DNA of 64,000 nucleotides from Legionella rubrilucens (GTDB lineage: Bacteria > Pseudomonadota > Gammaproteobacteria > Legionellales > Legionellaceae). Below are positions 7,520 to 16,630 of this stretch, piece after piece. Under the pieces are notes generated by a model. The model saw only the letters and a list, made by a program, of their open reading frames with translations, was not told the DNA's origin and did not search any database. Both the position numbers and the translations under genes were made by a program. Position 1 is the stretch's first letter; every line of letters starts with the position of its first letter. The stretch spans positions 1-64,000 of the forward strand of contig NZ_LNYT01000022.1 in NCBI RefSeq assembly GCF_001468125.1, given 5' to 3'.

Positions 7520-9913
7520 CTATGGAATCCATGTAATTGTACCGGTACTGGCAGGATCATTTGCAGTATTAGGCATGCTGTTAGTAAAGATAGCGCCCGT
7601 ATAATTAATCGTAGTCGAGGTGTTTACACCAGCCAGTGCATAGGCATAAATTCCCCCGGCATTATTATTTAAAAAAGTGGTTCCACTTAAATCACTGATA
7701 TTAATAATACTATTGGTTATCGCGCCGCCATCGAACCCATTTGAAATCCAAAGCGCTGGGGCACCATTCGTGGTATTGCTAATTGTAGAATGGGTGGCGG
7801 CCAGATTAATTGCTCCTTGCCCTAAAGACCAAACACCAATATTTCCAAAAGGAAAAGGGGGTCCGATGTTGTCTCCACTGCTATTAAAAATTGAATTTTG
7901 TATTGATACATTAACTGTATCACCAAGATTTGGATTGAGGTCGCCATTGACCACCAGTAAACCAAACGTATTCCCTGCACTGGAGGTACTGTTAATAAAG
8001 TTAAAATTTATAATTCCACTATTGTTGGCCTGGAGGTATATATTTCCTGTATTACTCAGCTGACCGTTATTTTGAATTAAAGAATTTTCGACTGTTACAT
8101 TAATTACACCACCAAAACCGACTGATCCATCCCCATTCCCCTGATTACGGATTTCAAACCCACTGTTTCCACCCGATCCAGATCCGGTTAGAGTTAAATT
8201 GCTAATAGAGGCATTTATCTGTCCACTCGACTGATTCACAAAACTTATACCCGTATTAGAGTTATTATTATTAAGATTAATTTGTAATTGGTTTGCCGTA
8301 AAAGTGACCGTCCCTGCCCCTGTGTTCGTTAACTGAATACCGCCGGGTTGTGTTCCTTGAAAATCAAATGTGCTATCGGCCGTAATGGTAGAGTTTTCGA
8401 TACGGAGGTTATTTGAACTTCCCGTGGAATATATGACCATATTATTATTACTGAAGGTTGAATCAGTAATGCTTAAATCGCCATTATTGGGAAGATAGAT
8501 AGCGGTTCTAAAATTGGAAAAAGTACTATTATTTATCGTGGTATCCGTAAAACCACCATCCATGAATATCCCTACGCCAGGATTAAGACCACTTTCAAAA
8601 TTGGTGGAAAATTGTAAATCAGAAAAAGTACTGGTCGCGCCATTAACGCCAAGATGGAAAATCTGATAACCGTCGGTATTATTCACTAAAAATAAAGTAG
8701 GCCTGTCATTTCCAGAAGCAACCGTGGAGTAGTCCAACGATCTGCCATAAAAATTTTGCCCATCATAAGGTTTTAAACCATCAAAGACGGTAACCTCATA
8801 GGTAGTACCAACGCCTCCTTGCAGATAAAGACGTGCGTCATTGGGGGATGACGTATGAATATCATCCAGGGTTGATTGGGCCAAAGGGGCAGGATTACCG
8901 TAAGTGCCATCTCCTGTTCCATCTGGAGAAATAAAATAGACATTCGAGTATTCTAATGATGTGGATATTGTACCGTAATCTCTATAAAGCACACTTTTTT
9001 GATCATAAGTGCCTGCGCCTGTAGCAATAATACCAATATGGCGTTGTACTGGATCCAATCCTCTATCGTGAATATCATTTGATAAAACATTAACACTGCC
9101 GCCAAAGACTAAATTAAGTCCCACTCCTACAGTGTACTTATTGATCTGATCATAACTATTAAATAACGAAAAACTCAGTGTTTTGTGAATTGGCTGATTC
9201 CAGCCAGCCGCGACACCGCCAATGTTTTTAGTATTGTATTGGGCTGGAGGATGGTAATAGTAACCACCAAGATAAATATGAGAACGTAACTTTTCTTTTA
9301 CAGCAAAACTGTAGCCTAATGCGGCATCGAATCCATTACCAATAACAACATTGTTGGAAATCAGTTGCTGATTAAATGTTAATTGGGTGTATTGATTATG
9401 CGTGCCGAGTTCAAATTGATCAACTTGACTGGCTAAGGTTTGTTCGATAGTTGCAGAGTCCAGTGCTTTTCGATGATTGGCAAAATAACCATTAAGATGG
9501 AAATCCCAGCGTGTACTGATTAACTCTAATCCCGGACTTATCACCCAAAAATTTTTATTTAAGTTGGTATGATCATAATCGCCAAATAGATATCCACCAA
9601 CGATTACATCACGTACAATTCTTCTATACCCTATTCCCGGGCTGATTAAATAGGTATTGTCGGTACCATATCTTCCTAACAAATCCCCATAAATGAATTT
9701 TTCTTCTCCACCTATGAGGGGTAACATCCCATCCCCGCCAAACAAGCCAAGATCGGTGATTGCAGCAGTACCGAGGATACGACCAGACGATGGCAATGGT
9801 TGGCTCGATTGCCCTGAAGAGAATGCGGATGAGGTGACTTCTGGCATCTGAGCATGGCATAAATCGTTGCATAGAAAGAAAACAGCACAACAGCCGATAA
9901 TTCGTCTTATCAT
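7520..9913 (-). CDS. Inverse-autotransporter-like outer-membrane protein with parallel beta-helix passenger, 797 aa
   Basis: A signal peptide (residues 1-21, ending CHA) leads into a beta-barrel-like region at about 45-270 with the alternation typical of intimin/invasin inverse autotransporter domains (DNTYLISPGIGYRRIV, VGGYLFGDYDH, KNFWVISPGLELIS, TVGVGLNLVFGG). The rest, to residue 797, is an Asn/Ser/Thr-rich series of short repeats (NSTFSNFRTAIYLPNNGDLSITDSTFSNNN and so on), as in right-handed parallel beta-helices. The barrel at the N-terminus and passenger at the C-terminus fit type Ve secretion. Expected role: cell-surface display, adhesion or polysaccharide contact. It is monocistronic, with a clear start near 9913 and an intergenic hairpin past its end. 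Confidence 0.75.
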   Translation of the reverse strand: MIRRIIGCCAVFFLCNDLCHAQMPEVTSSAFSSGQSSQPLPSSGRILGTAAITDLGLFGGDGMLPLIGGEEKFIYGDLLGRYGTDNTYLISPGIGYRRIVRDVIVGGYLFGDYDHTNLNKNFWVISPGLELISTRWDFHLNGYFANHRKALDSATIEQTLASQVDQFELGTHNQYTQLTFNQQLISNNVVIGNGFDAALGYSFAVKEKLRSHIYLGGYYYHPPAQYNTKNIGGVAAGWNQPIHKTLSFSLFNSYDQINKYTVGVGLNLVFGGSVNVLSNDIHDRGLDPVQRHIGIIATGAGTYDQKSVLYRDYGTISTSLEYSNVYFISPDGTGDGTYGNPAPLAQSTLDDIHTSSPNDARLYLQGGVGTTYEVTVFDGLKPYDGQNFYGRSLDYSTVASGNDRPTLFLVNNTDGYQIFHLGVNGATSTFSDLQFSTNFESGLNPGVGIFMDGGFTDTTINNSTFSNFRTAIYLPNNGDLSITDSTFSNNNMVIYSTGSSNNLRIENSTITADSTFDFQGTQPGGIQLTNTGAGTVTFTANQLQINLNNNNSNTGISFVNQSSGQINASISNLTLTGSGSGGNSGFEIRNQGNGDGSVGFGGVINVTVENSLIQNNGQLSNTGNIYLQANNSGIINFNFINSTSSAGNTFGLLVVNGDLNPNLGDTVNVSIQNSIFNSSGDNIGPPFPFGNIGVWSLGQGAINLAATHSTISNTTNGAPALWISNGFDGGAITNSIINISDLSGTTFLNNNAGGIYAYALAGVNTSTTINYTGAIFTNSMPNTANDPASTGTITWIP

Positions 9914-10043
9914 TAGCCCTCAGTCCTTTGAAGCATCACATACTATTTTCCTAATGTGTTGAAATTGTAATGTAACTTCTACACCAGAAGAATGTTCACA
10001 GGTTTCTAAGAGGTTTAATGAAATAGTTTTACACCCAGGGAGA

Positions 10044-10058
10044 GGGGCTTCGCGCCCC
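10044..10058. terminator. GC-rich hairpin past the FAH-family gene
   Basis: GGGGC-TTCGC-GCCCC lies about 20 bp beyond the stop of the minus-strand gene at 10077, flanked by CCCAGG-type edges like the REPs. There is no good U-run on either strand, so it is either a weak terminator or a REP relic. Confidence 0.4.
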
Positions 10059-10076
10059 CAGGTTACTGGCTATCAG

Positions 10077-10712
10077 CTACTTCCATTTTACCGTGTAGGA
10101 ATAATTCTTCCAGCGTAACTCAGCGGTCGTGCCTGCTGATATTGAGGTCACTCCTGCAGGGGTTCCCGTATAAATGACATCCCCCGCTTTTAGGGGAAAA
10201 AATCGACTGATATAAACCAGCAAATCGTCTGGAGGCATTATCATGTCTGCCCCTTTGGCGCATTGCCTTAAGGTTCCATCCAGGAGTAATTGGAATTCAG
10301 CGCTCAGATAGTCATTAACGTGTTGATAAGGAATCCAGGGACCAAGAATAGCCGCATCCTTGAACACTTTGGATGTAGTCCATGGATGCCCTTGTTTCTT
10401 AAGCTGCGTTTGGCGGGCTCTTAGAGTCATATCAAGACCAAGAGTGACATCCGCAATAGCGTCTCTCGCTTCGTCAATTGTCATTTGATAGCCATCCTGA
10501 GCGAGACGAAGCACCATTTCACATTCTGGTTGCACCTCCGTGTCTTCATGAGGGAAATCAACCTGAATTTGCTCCCCCCAAGCAGAGGCTTGTCTAAGAA
10601 CACTCGCTGGTTTCAAAAAAAGCACCGGTTTTTCTGGTACTTCATCGCCTAGTTCCCGGGCATGGGCCAGGTAATTTTTTCCTACACAGACTATTTTGTC
10701 AAAAGACATCAT
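10077..10712 (-). CDS. Fumarylacetoacetate hydrolase family protein (acylpyruvase type), 211 aa
   Basis: The short, single-domain form of the FAH superfamily, which hydrolyses or decarboxylates acylpyruvates and 2-oxo acids using a divalent metal. Seen: KIVCVGKNYLAHARELG at the start, KPVLFLKPASVL, the metal-binding acids in PECEMVLRL (the E-x-E motif), LGLDMTLRARQTQLKKQG, and the C-terminal GDVIYTGTPAGV. Length suits YcgM-like acylpyruvases. The double Met at the start leaves a one-codon ambiguity. It is transcribed alone. Confidence 0.85.
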   Translation of the reverse strand: MMSFDKIVCVGKNYLAHARELGDEVPEKPVLFLKPASVLRQASAWGEQIQVDFPHEDTEVQPECEMVLRLAQDGYQMTIDEARDAIADVTLGLDMTLRARQTQLKKQGHPWTTSKVFKDAAILGPWIPYQHVNDYLSAEFQLLLDGTLRQCAKGADMIMPPDDLLVYISRFFPLKAGDVIYTGTPAGVTSISAGTTAELRWKNYSYTVKWK

Positions 10713-11000
10713 TTATACCTTACGAATGGAGGACAACAACTCATGGAGCAATGAAATTTTATCCTATTCTTATAACTCTATTTAAAACTAAGTTTAAAAG
10801 GGGAAAGACACAAGCCGAACATTATGGTGAAAACTGGAATAAAACCATTCTTTAGCACTGCTTTACAAGACCCCATTCCATGCTATTTGCTTGCTGGTGC
10901 GTCCAGGCCAATATGAAAGCATCTAGATGCTATACTGAATAGCATAAACATTACATACCCATTAATGCATTTGGGAAATCGATTACTAAGGGTTGCATCT

Positions 11001-11492
11001 ATGTATCAATTATTTAATAAGATTGCCGAAAAATACAATAAGTACAGAATGAAATCACCCTATCTTTATATCTGTGAACTCGACAAAGCAATGGATAAAT
11101 TGAAGGACGCTGTTTATCAACAAAAAAATGAGAAAGAACTAATAAAATCAACTGAGAAAGTACTACACTTGGCGGGGAAATTGTCTTTAACAGATGCTGT
11201 TGCTAATTATCATGCACCTTCAAGAGATAAAAGCTCACGTAATTGTGCCGTTGTAGCCACTGCATATGGGTGTGTGACGGCGGCTTTAGAAGGAACTAAT
11301 GACTTCAGTGATTGGTTAGAAAAATATCTAAAAGCGTCTCGTGTTGCCCAGGGATTAGATAACTTTAAGGAGATGGAGTATTATGGGCACTTACTTGATA
11401 TCAGCATCCATGGAAAATTTTCGCGCAAAGATGCACCCGAGACACTATCTGATACTGTTGAAAACCATGATTCCCCATCAAAGGACCTTTAA
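11001..11492 (+). CDS. Hypothetical helical protein, 163 aa, possible effector
   Basis: ATG at 11001 (MYQLFNKIAEKYNKY) has AAGGG 8 nt upstream and is preferred over an ATG at 10965 without a ribosome site. The protein is charged and mainly helical (DKAMDKLKDAVYQQKNEKEL), with no signal peptide or membrane segment, and ends in an acidic/serine tail (APETLSDTVENHDSPSKDL). No family recognised. The composition and tail are compatible with a Dot/Icm substrate, which is only a guess. It converges on the tetrapyrrole operon. Confidence 0.6.
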   Translation: MYQLFNKIAEKYNKYRMKSPYLYICELDKAMDKLKDAVYQQKNEKELIKSTEKVLHLAGKLSLTDAVANYHAPSRDKSSRNCAVVATAYGCVTAALEGTNDFSDWLEKYLKASRVAQGLDNFKEMEYYGHLLDISIHGKFSRKDAPETLSDTVENHDSPSKDL

Positions 11493-11606
11493 TCCGTCTA
11501 ACCATAAACCAGCGCAGCCTGGGAGGAGGACGATAAGATAATCACAGCAGCTTCCAGCCGCTTTAAACCGCCCCGCAGCTAAGACAATAGCCTTTTGAAT
11601 CATCGA

Positions 11607-13634
11607 CTAAGGTTTTTTTTCAAAAATGACCAATGTTGAATAGTAAAAAACCGCTTTGGTTTTTTTAATGAAAACCGGTTTAAAGTTATACTTTTTTGCC
11701 AGATTAATAAACGGCTTCATTTTCAATAGGTGGGCACGGGTTGCTTTTTTTGCTCCTGGAAAAAACCCACCTAATTTTTTCCAGCCAGCAAAAAAAATGC
11801 TGTAGGGAGCAAAACTAATAATCACCATGTGATTGCCTAACTGAAATAGTTTATCGACCATTTGCTCGGCAACTTCCTGCGGATAATGAAAAATAACATC
11901 GAGACAAATGACATTATCAAATTTTCCTTGTAAGTCTTCTAAATTGGAAACGGTAAAATGGGTCTCGGTCTTTAAATTACCCTGTTGTTGATAGCGACTT
12001 TTTGCCTCATTAACCATGGCCTGTGAAATATCCGATGCAAAAATAGCGGAGGGCTCTTGTTTACTCAGTTCAATAGCAACCATACCCACGCCACACCCCG
12101 CGTCACAAAAACGTTTACCCCTGATATTATTCGTCTCAGTCAGATACTTAATCAGGCTATCAATGATCTGATTATGACCCTTCCTGATAATTTTTTGAAC
12201 GAAATTCGCCTTATCGCTGTTGCTGTAAATTAATTTCCACCGATCAAATCCGGTTTGATTGAAATAATCCGCTGTTTGGATTAATGCCTCCTGATGCGTC
12301 TTTTCTCTTGGCGCTTCGGCTAAAGACCTGCGGGGGGGCATTAAATTTTTTGTGACGGAATCCTGCAACGTTTCTTCAGCGGCAGACAGGGTTTTGTCAA
12401 TTTCATCCTGACCGTGGCAAATGGAAACAAATCCCGCCTCAAACATCGACGGCGCGAGGTATATTCCTTTATCCAACATGCCATGAAAGAAACAATTAAA
12501 CAGGGCTTCGTTGCCTTCGGCAATATCGGAAAAATGAGCAATTTCCTTTTTAGGATTAAAAAAGAAACCAAACATCCCGCCTCTCGAGAGCGCATGCAGT
12601 GGGATCCCCAAACGATCTCCCAGTTCATTCAATCCCTGAACCAGAATGTTGGTCGTTTTAGAGAGGCGGGCAAAAAATCCCGGGGTAGCCAATTGATTAA
12701 TCGTGGCTAAGCCAATTGTCATCACTAACGGATTGCCAGACAAAGTTCCTGCCTGATAAACACCGCCCAAAGGGGCCAAGTAATCCATGATTTCTGCTCG
12801 ACCACCCAAAGCACCGACAGGCATCCCACCGCCGATGACTTTTCCAAGCGTTGTTAAATCCGGTTTAACATTGAAAAGTGCTTGCGCACCACCCAAAGCC
12901 ACCCGAAATCCGGTCATCACTTCATCAAAGAGCAGTAAAGCGCCGTATTGATCACACAAGGCTCTGAGGCCTTGTAAAAATCCTTCCTGAGGCAATACAA
13001 ACCCCATGTTGCCACAGACAGGCTCTACAATGACCGCGGCAATATCATGGCCATTATTTTTAAAAAGCAACACCACTTCATCCAACTGATTATAATCAGC
13101 GATCAGGGTATGCTCAGTGACACTCGCAGGAACACCCGGAGTTGAGGGAATACCCAAAGTCAATACACCTGAACCGGCTTTTGCCAGTAAAAAGTCACTA
13201 TGGCCATGATAACAGCCTTTGAATTTTATAATTTTATTTCGACCGGTATATCCGCGAGCCAGGCGCAGGGCAGTCATCGTCGCCTCGGTGCCGGAATTCA
13301 TGAAACGGATTTTCTCCATGGAGGGCATTAATTCAATGATTCGTTTCCCTAACTCTATTTCTTGCACGGAAGGTGCGCCAAAACTTAAAAAATGCCCCAC
13401 CGCTTCTCGGGCTGCCTCCACAACCGCTGGGTTACAATGCCCTAAAATCATAGATCCCCATGACCCTACATAATCAATGTATTCTTTGCCATCGACATCG
13501 ATTAAATAAGCACCCCGTCCTTCTTTAAAAAATACCGGTGTTCCACCAACAGACTTAAACGCTCTGACCGGTGAATTGACTCCACCAGGAAAAAGAGCCT
13601 GCGCCTGCTCAAATAACTGAGAAGATAAGGTCAT
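11607..13634 (-). CDS. hemL/bchM: Fusion: glutamate-1-semialdehyde aminomutase (HemL) + Mg-protoporphyrin IX methyltransferase (BchM), 675 aa
   Basis: Residues 1-428 are a complete HemL, the PLP enzyme making 5-aminolevulinate: FPGGVNSPVRAF, RFMNSGTEATM, LLLFDEVMTGFR, and PLP lysine Lys265 in TTLGKVIGGGMPVGALGG. After a 25-residue linker, residues 455-675 are a SAM-dependent BchM/ChlM: DYFNQTGFDRWKLIYS, the SAM loop FCDAGCGVG (510-517), NVICLDVIFHYPQE and FFPGAKKATRAHL, all hallmarks of the enzyme that methylates Mg-protoporphyrin IX. One polypeptide thus joins the first committed step with the step after Mg insertion. I know no such fusion. It is last in bchHID-hemL::bchM, 40 bp after bchD. 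HemL family length is about 430, so neither half is truncated. Confidence 0.92.
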   Translation of the reverse strand: MTLSSQLFEQAQALFPGGVNSPVRAFKSVGGTPVFFKEGRGAYLIDVDGKEYIDYVGSWGSMILGHCNPAVVEAAREAVGHFLSFGAPSVQEIELGKRIIELMPSMEKIRFMNSGTEATMTALRLARGYTGRNKIIKFKGCYHGHSDFLLAKAGSGVLTLGIPSTPGVPASVTEHTLIADYNQLDEVVLLFKNNGHDIAAVIVEPVCGNMGFVLPQEGFLQGLRALCDQYGALLLFDEVMTGFRVALGGAQALFNVKPDLTTLGKVIGGGMPVGALGGRAEIMDYLAPLGGVYQAGTLSGNPLVMTIGLATINQLATPGFFARLSKTTNILVQGLNELGDRLGIPLHALSRGGMFGFFFNPKKEIAHFSDIAEGNEALFNCFFHGMLDKGIYLAPSMFEAGFVSICHGQDEIDKTLSAAEETLQDSVTKNLMPPRRSLAEAPREKTHQEALIQTADYFNQTGFDRWKLIYSNSDKANFVQKIIRKGHNQIIDSLIKYLTETNNIRGKRFCDAGCGVGMVAIELSKQEPSAIFASDISQAMVNEAKSRYQQQGNLKTETHFTVSNLEDLQGKFDNVICLDVIFHYPQEVAEQMVDKLFQLGNHMVIISFAPYSIFFAGWKKLGGFFPGAKKATRAHLLKMKPFINLAKKYNFKPVFIKKTKAVFYYSTLVIFEKKP

Positions 13635-13674
13635 GACCTAGCCTCCAACTAAGCTCCAGTTTTACATCTATCGC

Positions 13675-15594
13675 TTACTGAAAAGACCCTTTAATTTTTT
13701 CAGCCAACTTGGTATCCAATTTACTGCCTAAATCAAAATAGTTTGCATGAAGCCATTCGCCGATTTTTTTGGCGGCGTTTTGCTTTAAAACAATTTTTCT
13801 TGTATTGATAACGATCGATTGCACTCCTGCCTTGACGATGGCGCCACAGAGAATTTGTAACTCGTTCAGGATATCCTCTTTCTGGCTGGCATGAATGCCG
13901 ACATTGGAGTTCCCATCTGTCATTAAAACCATAATGTATTGGTGTATCCCAATGTGTTTCGCATATTGGATCACATCAAATACCTGCATCAAAGAAGAGG
14001 CCAAGGGTGTAGCATCACCCGTAGGTAAAATATCAAGATGCTTCTTAGCCAACTCAACACTGGCCGTTGGCTGCAGAATAATTTGACCCGCTTGACCTCG
14101 GCACGAGATTAAGGCCACCTGATCACGGTGAATATAAGCATGCTCCAACAGGCTAATGATCGTTCCTTTGGCTTGTCTCATGCGATTGATGCCCATACTA
14201 CCGCTTGCATCAACAACAAAAATAAATAAAGTACCGGCTTTGGCAGAGTACTGCTTGACATGAATATCTTCTTTTTCAATGACTAAAGTTCTGCTTTCTT
14301 TTTTTCTGGCTTTTTGCCAGGGCGCCGCTGCGCGTAGTGTTGCAATAATATCAATCGGCCCCTTGTTGGGATCACCCGGCCTACTGCGAATATGATGGCC
14401 ATGACTTGCCAGCGTTTTACCCTGAGAGCCTGTTTTGCTTGACGACTCCCTGGAGCGAAAGGGAGATAAATTGATAATATCAGAGGGTAGAATGACTTCC
14501 TCTGATTCAAAAACTGTGTCCGCCATTTTCTCAATCTCGGCAGAGAGAGCATCCAAATTGTCTAAATCCTGATTATTCTTGTTGCCCTCCAATGACGAGG
14601 GTTCTCGTGTCTTCCAATCAGAATCATAATTTTCAAGCGACGTGTTCTGTTCTTGCTCTTCTGTTGACGTACTGTCCTGACTGTTAGAGGATTGCTGCAC
14701 TTTATTTTCGTCCTGAAGAAGGGTTGCCAGTTCCTGTTCACTGATTTGGGCTCGGGGGAAAATAACGCATTTTAAAGCCAACTGGATGTCGTCATCGAGA
14801 ACTTCATCTCGAAGAGCCAAGGCAGCAGCCGCTCGGGCCGCTTCCACAGCAAAGATATCCGCGCGACTGCCCTCCACTTTACAGTAAGCAGCCACTTCAA
14901 CAACGTTTCTAATCTGCTCGGTGGTCAGCTCGATTTTAGGCAACAATTCACGCGCGCTTTGAATAACGCCCATTAAAATTTCTTCTTCATCCTGCCATTC
15001 TGCCTCAAGGGCTTCATCGGTCAGAAGATTATGAGTGATTATTTTTTTCCTCAACTCGCTGCTGTCATTCCCTGGCAGATGGACATGCAGTCCCACGCGT
15101 TCCATCAAATGTTTTCGGGGGACGCCCTCGTCAGGATTGTATGCACCAATCAACAGAAAAGGGGTTTGTATCGATTTACTGATGCCTGTGGTTTCAATGC
15201 GTAAATAACCTGCATCCAGGGCATTCAGTACAATATTGCTGATGTTGGGGGATAAGAGATTGATGCTTTCGCAAATTAAAATGCCATGATTCACCTTGCT
15301 GAGTAAGCCGTCAGTAACGACTTTATGACCGCATCTTATGGTTTCCTCAAGGTTAACCCCGCCAAGGAGATTCGCTTCATCAATATGCACCGGCAGGTTT
15401 ACCAGGTTTTTGCCGGCAAATAAATTCGCAGCCGCACTGCTGAGTAACGATTTTCCACTACCCGCTTTCGCCGACAGCATCAGGCCTTTCAAACGCGGAT
15501 TAATCGCTAAAAGAAATAGCGCCTTTTTTGCCAGCTTTAATCCAACCATGGCGGGTATGGGTAAGGAGTTAATGCTTTTCATGAGGCAATCCAA
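13675..15594 (-). CDS. bchD: Mg-chelatase subunit D (BchD-like), AAA+ and VWA domains, 639 aa
   Basis: BchD forms the ATPase-associated ring with BchI and contacts BchH. N-terminal AAA+ domain (about 15-270) with an intact Walker A, AKAGSGKS (residues 42-49); many BchD proteins have lost it. Next comes an acidic, Gln/Ser/Glu-rich linker (about 285-420), then a VWA/integrin-I domain (about 455-639) with the MIDAS set DASGS (462-466), DATPLASS and MTDGNSN. Order and length fit the family. The start overlaps the end of bchI by about 25 bp; Met5 (15582) is an alternative. ATP hydrolysis in D, as well as I, would be unusual and testable. Confidence 0.9.
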   Translation of the reverse strand: MDCLMKSINSLPIPAMVGLKLAKKALFLLAINPRLKGLMLSAKAGSGKSLLSSAAANLFAGKNLVNLPVHIDEANLLGGVNLEETIRCGHKVVTDGLLSKVNHGILICESINLLSPNISNIVLNALDAGYLRIETTGISKSIQTPFLLIGAYNPDEGVPRKHLMERVGLHVHLPGNDSSELRKKIITHNLLTDEALEAEWQDEEEILMGVIQSARELLPKIELTTEQIRNVVEVAAYCKVEGSRADIFAVEAARAAAALALRDEVLDDDIQLALKCVIFPRAQISEQELATLLQDENKVQQSSNSQDSTSTEEQEQNTSLENYDSDWKTREPSSLEGNKNNQDLDNLDALSAEIEKMADTVFESEEVILPSDIINLSPFRSRESSSKTGSQGKTLASHGHHIRSRPGDPNKGPIDIIATLRAAAPWQKARKKESRTLVIEKEDIHVKQYSAKAGTLFIFVVDASGSMGINRMRQAKGTIISLLEHAYIHRDQVALISCRGQAGQIILQPTASVELAKKHLDILPTGDATPLASSLMQVFDVIQYAKHIGIHQYIMVLMTDGNSNVGIHASQKEDILNELQILCGAIVKAGVQSIVINTRKIVLKQNAAKKIGEWLHANYFDLGSKLDTKLAEKIKGSFQ

Positions 15595-16630
15595 GGGTTT
15601 CGTGAACTACATTATCAATTTTGGTCACATCATCGATGGTTTCCAGCGGATCTTTTCTCAATCGATGACTGAGTGCCAACGGGGCTAATACTGCCAGATG
15701 GTTGAGACTGACTTCTTGTTTTTGTTCAAAGGCAGCCAAGGCCGCACAGGCCCTGCATAACGTGAGTTCGCCACGATGCCCATCCACATTCAATTTTGAA
15801 CAAATTTCCGCGATTTTATAAATCACCGCCTCGGGGAGAACAATGTGAGGCAACTTTTTTTGTGCCTTTTTAATCCTGTTTTGCAGTTTTTGTTGTTCTT
15901 TCTCCAAAGCGAGATTAAACGCCGCTGGATCCTGGTCAAACAGACGCCGTTTCTGGACCACATTCATTCTGTCTTCCACACTGGTTAAGGTTTCAATATG
16001 CGCGCTTAGACCAAAACGGTCCAGTAATTGCGGCCTTAAATCCCCTTCCTCCGGGTTGCCGCTTCCTATCAGGATAAATTTAGCGGGATGACGAATGGAA
16101 ATTCCCTCTCTCTCAACGACATTGACGCCACTGGCTGCCACATCCAACAGCAAATCCACCAGGTGATCCTCCAACAGATTCACCTCGTCGATGTAAAGAA
16201 TACCGCGATTGGCTTTTGCAATAAGCCCTGGCGAAAACGTCTGCTTCCCCTGCGTGAGTGCCGTCTCTATATTCAGAGAGCCCACGACACGGTCTTCTGT
16301 CGCACCAAGAGGTAAATCGACAATGGGCACGCCCCGCTTAATAAAAGCCGGTTTCATTTTTTCTCCAAGCAGGATCTGGCACTCGGGACAATGCACTGAA
16401 ATGTTCTCAGGATCACAGCCATAGGTACACGTTTTTACTGCTTTTTGAGCAGGTAACAAGGCATGCAGAGAACGGACAATGGTGCTTTTTCCCGTTCCGC
16501 GATGCCCCATAATGAGCACCCCTCCGATGCTGGGATCAATCACATTCAAAATCAAAGCGGTTTTTAATCCGTGTTGTCCCACAATACCGGCAAAGGGATA
16601 GACTCTATTTGGACTCTGTATTGTTTCCAT
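15569..16630 (-). CDS. bchI: Mg-chelatase ATPase subunit I (BchI-like), 353 aa
   Basis: AAA+ motor subunit. Start chosen at ATG 16630 (METIQSPNRVYPFAGIVGQ), where similarity begins; a 25-residue upstream extension lies inside bchH and is unlikely. Seen: Walker A GHRGTGKS (residues 42-49), Walker B GILYIDEVNLLEDHLVDLLLD, the VNVVEREGISIRHPAKFILIGSGNPEEG stretch that identifies BchI/ChlI (given here in part), and arginine-finger region QLLDRFGL. The start overlaps the bchH end by about 26 bp and the end overlaps bchD, so the three are translationally coupled. Family length is about 340-360. Confidence 0.93.
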   Translation of the reverse strand: METIQSPNRVYPFAGIVGQHGLKTALILNVIDPSIGGVLIMGHRGTGKSTIVRSLHALLPAQKAVKTCTYGCDPENISVHCPECQILLGEKMKPAFIKRGVPIVDLPLGATEDRVVGSLNIETALTQGKQTFSPGLIAKANRGILYIDEVNLLEDHLVDLLLDVAASGVNVVEREGISIRHPAKFILIGSGNPEEGDLRPQLLDRFGLSAHIETLTSVEDRMNVVQKRRLFDQDPAAFNLALEKEQQKLQNRIKKAQKKLPHIVLPEAVIYKIAEICSKLNVDGHRGELTLCRACAALAAFEQKQEVSLNHLAVLAPLALSHRLRKDPLETIDDVTKIDNVVHETLGLPHEKH

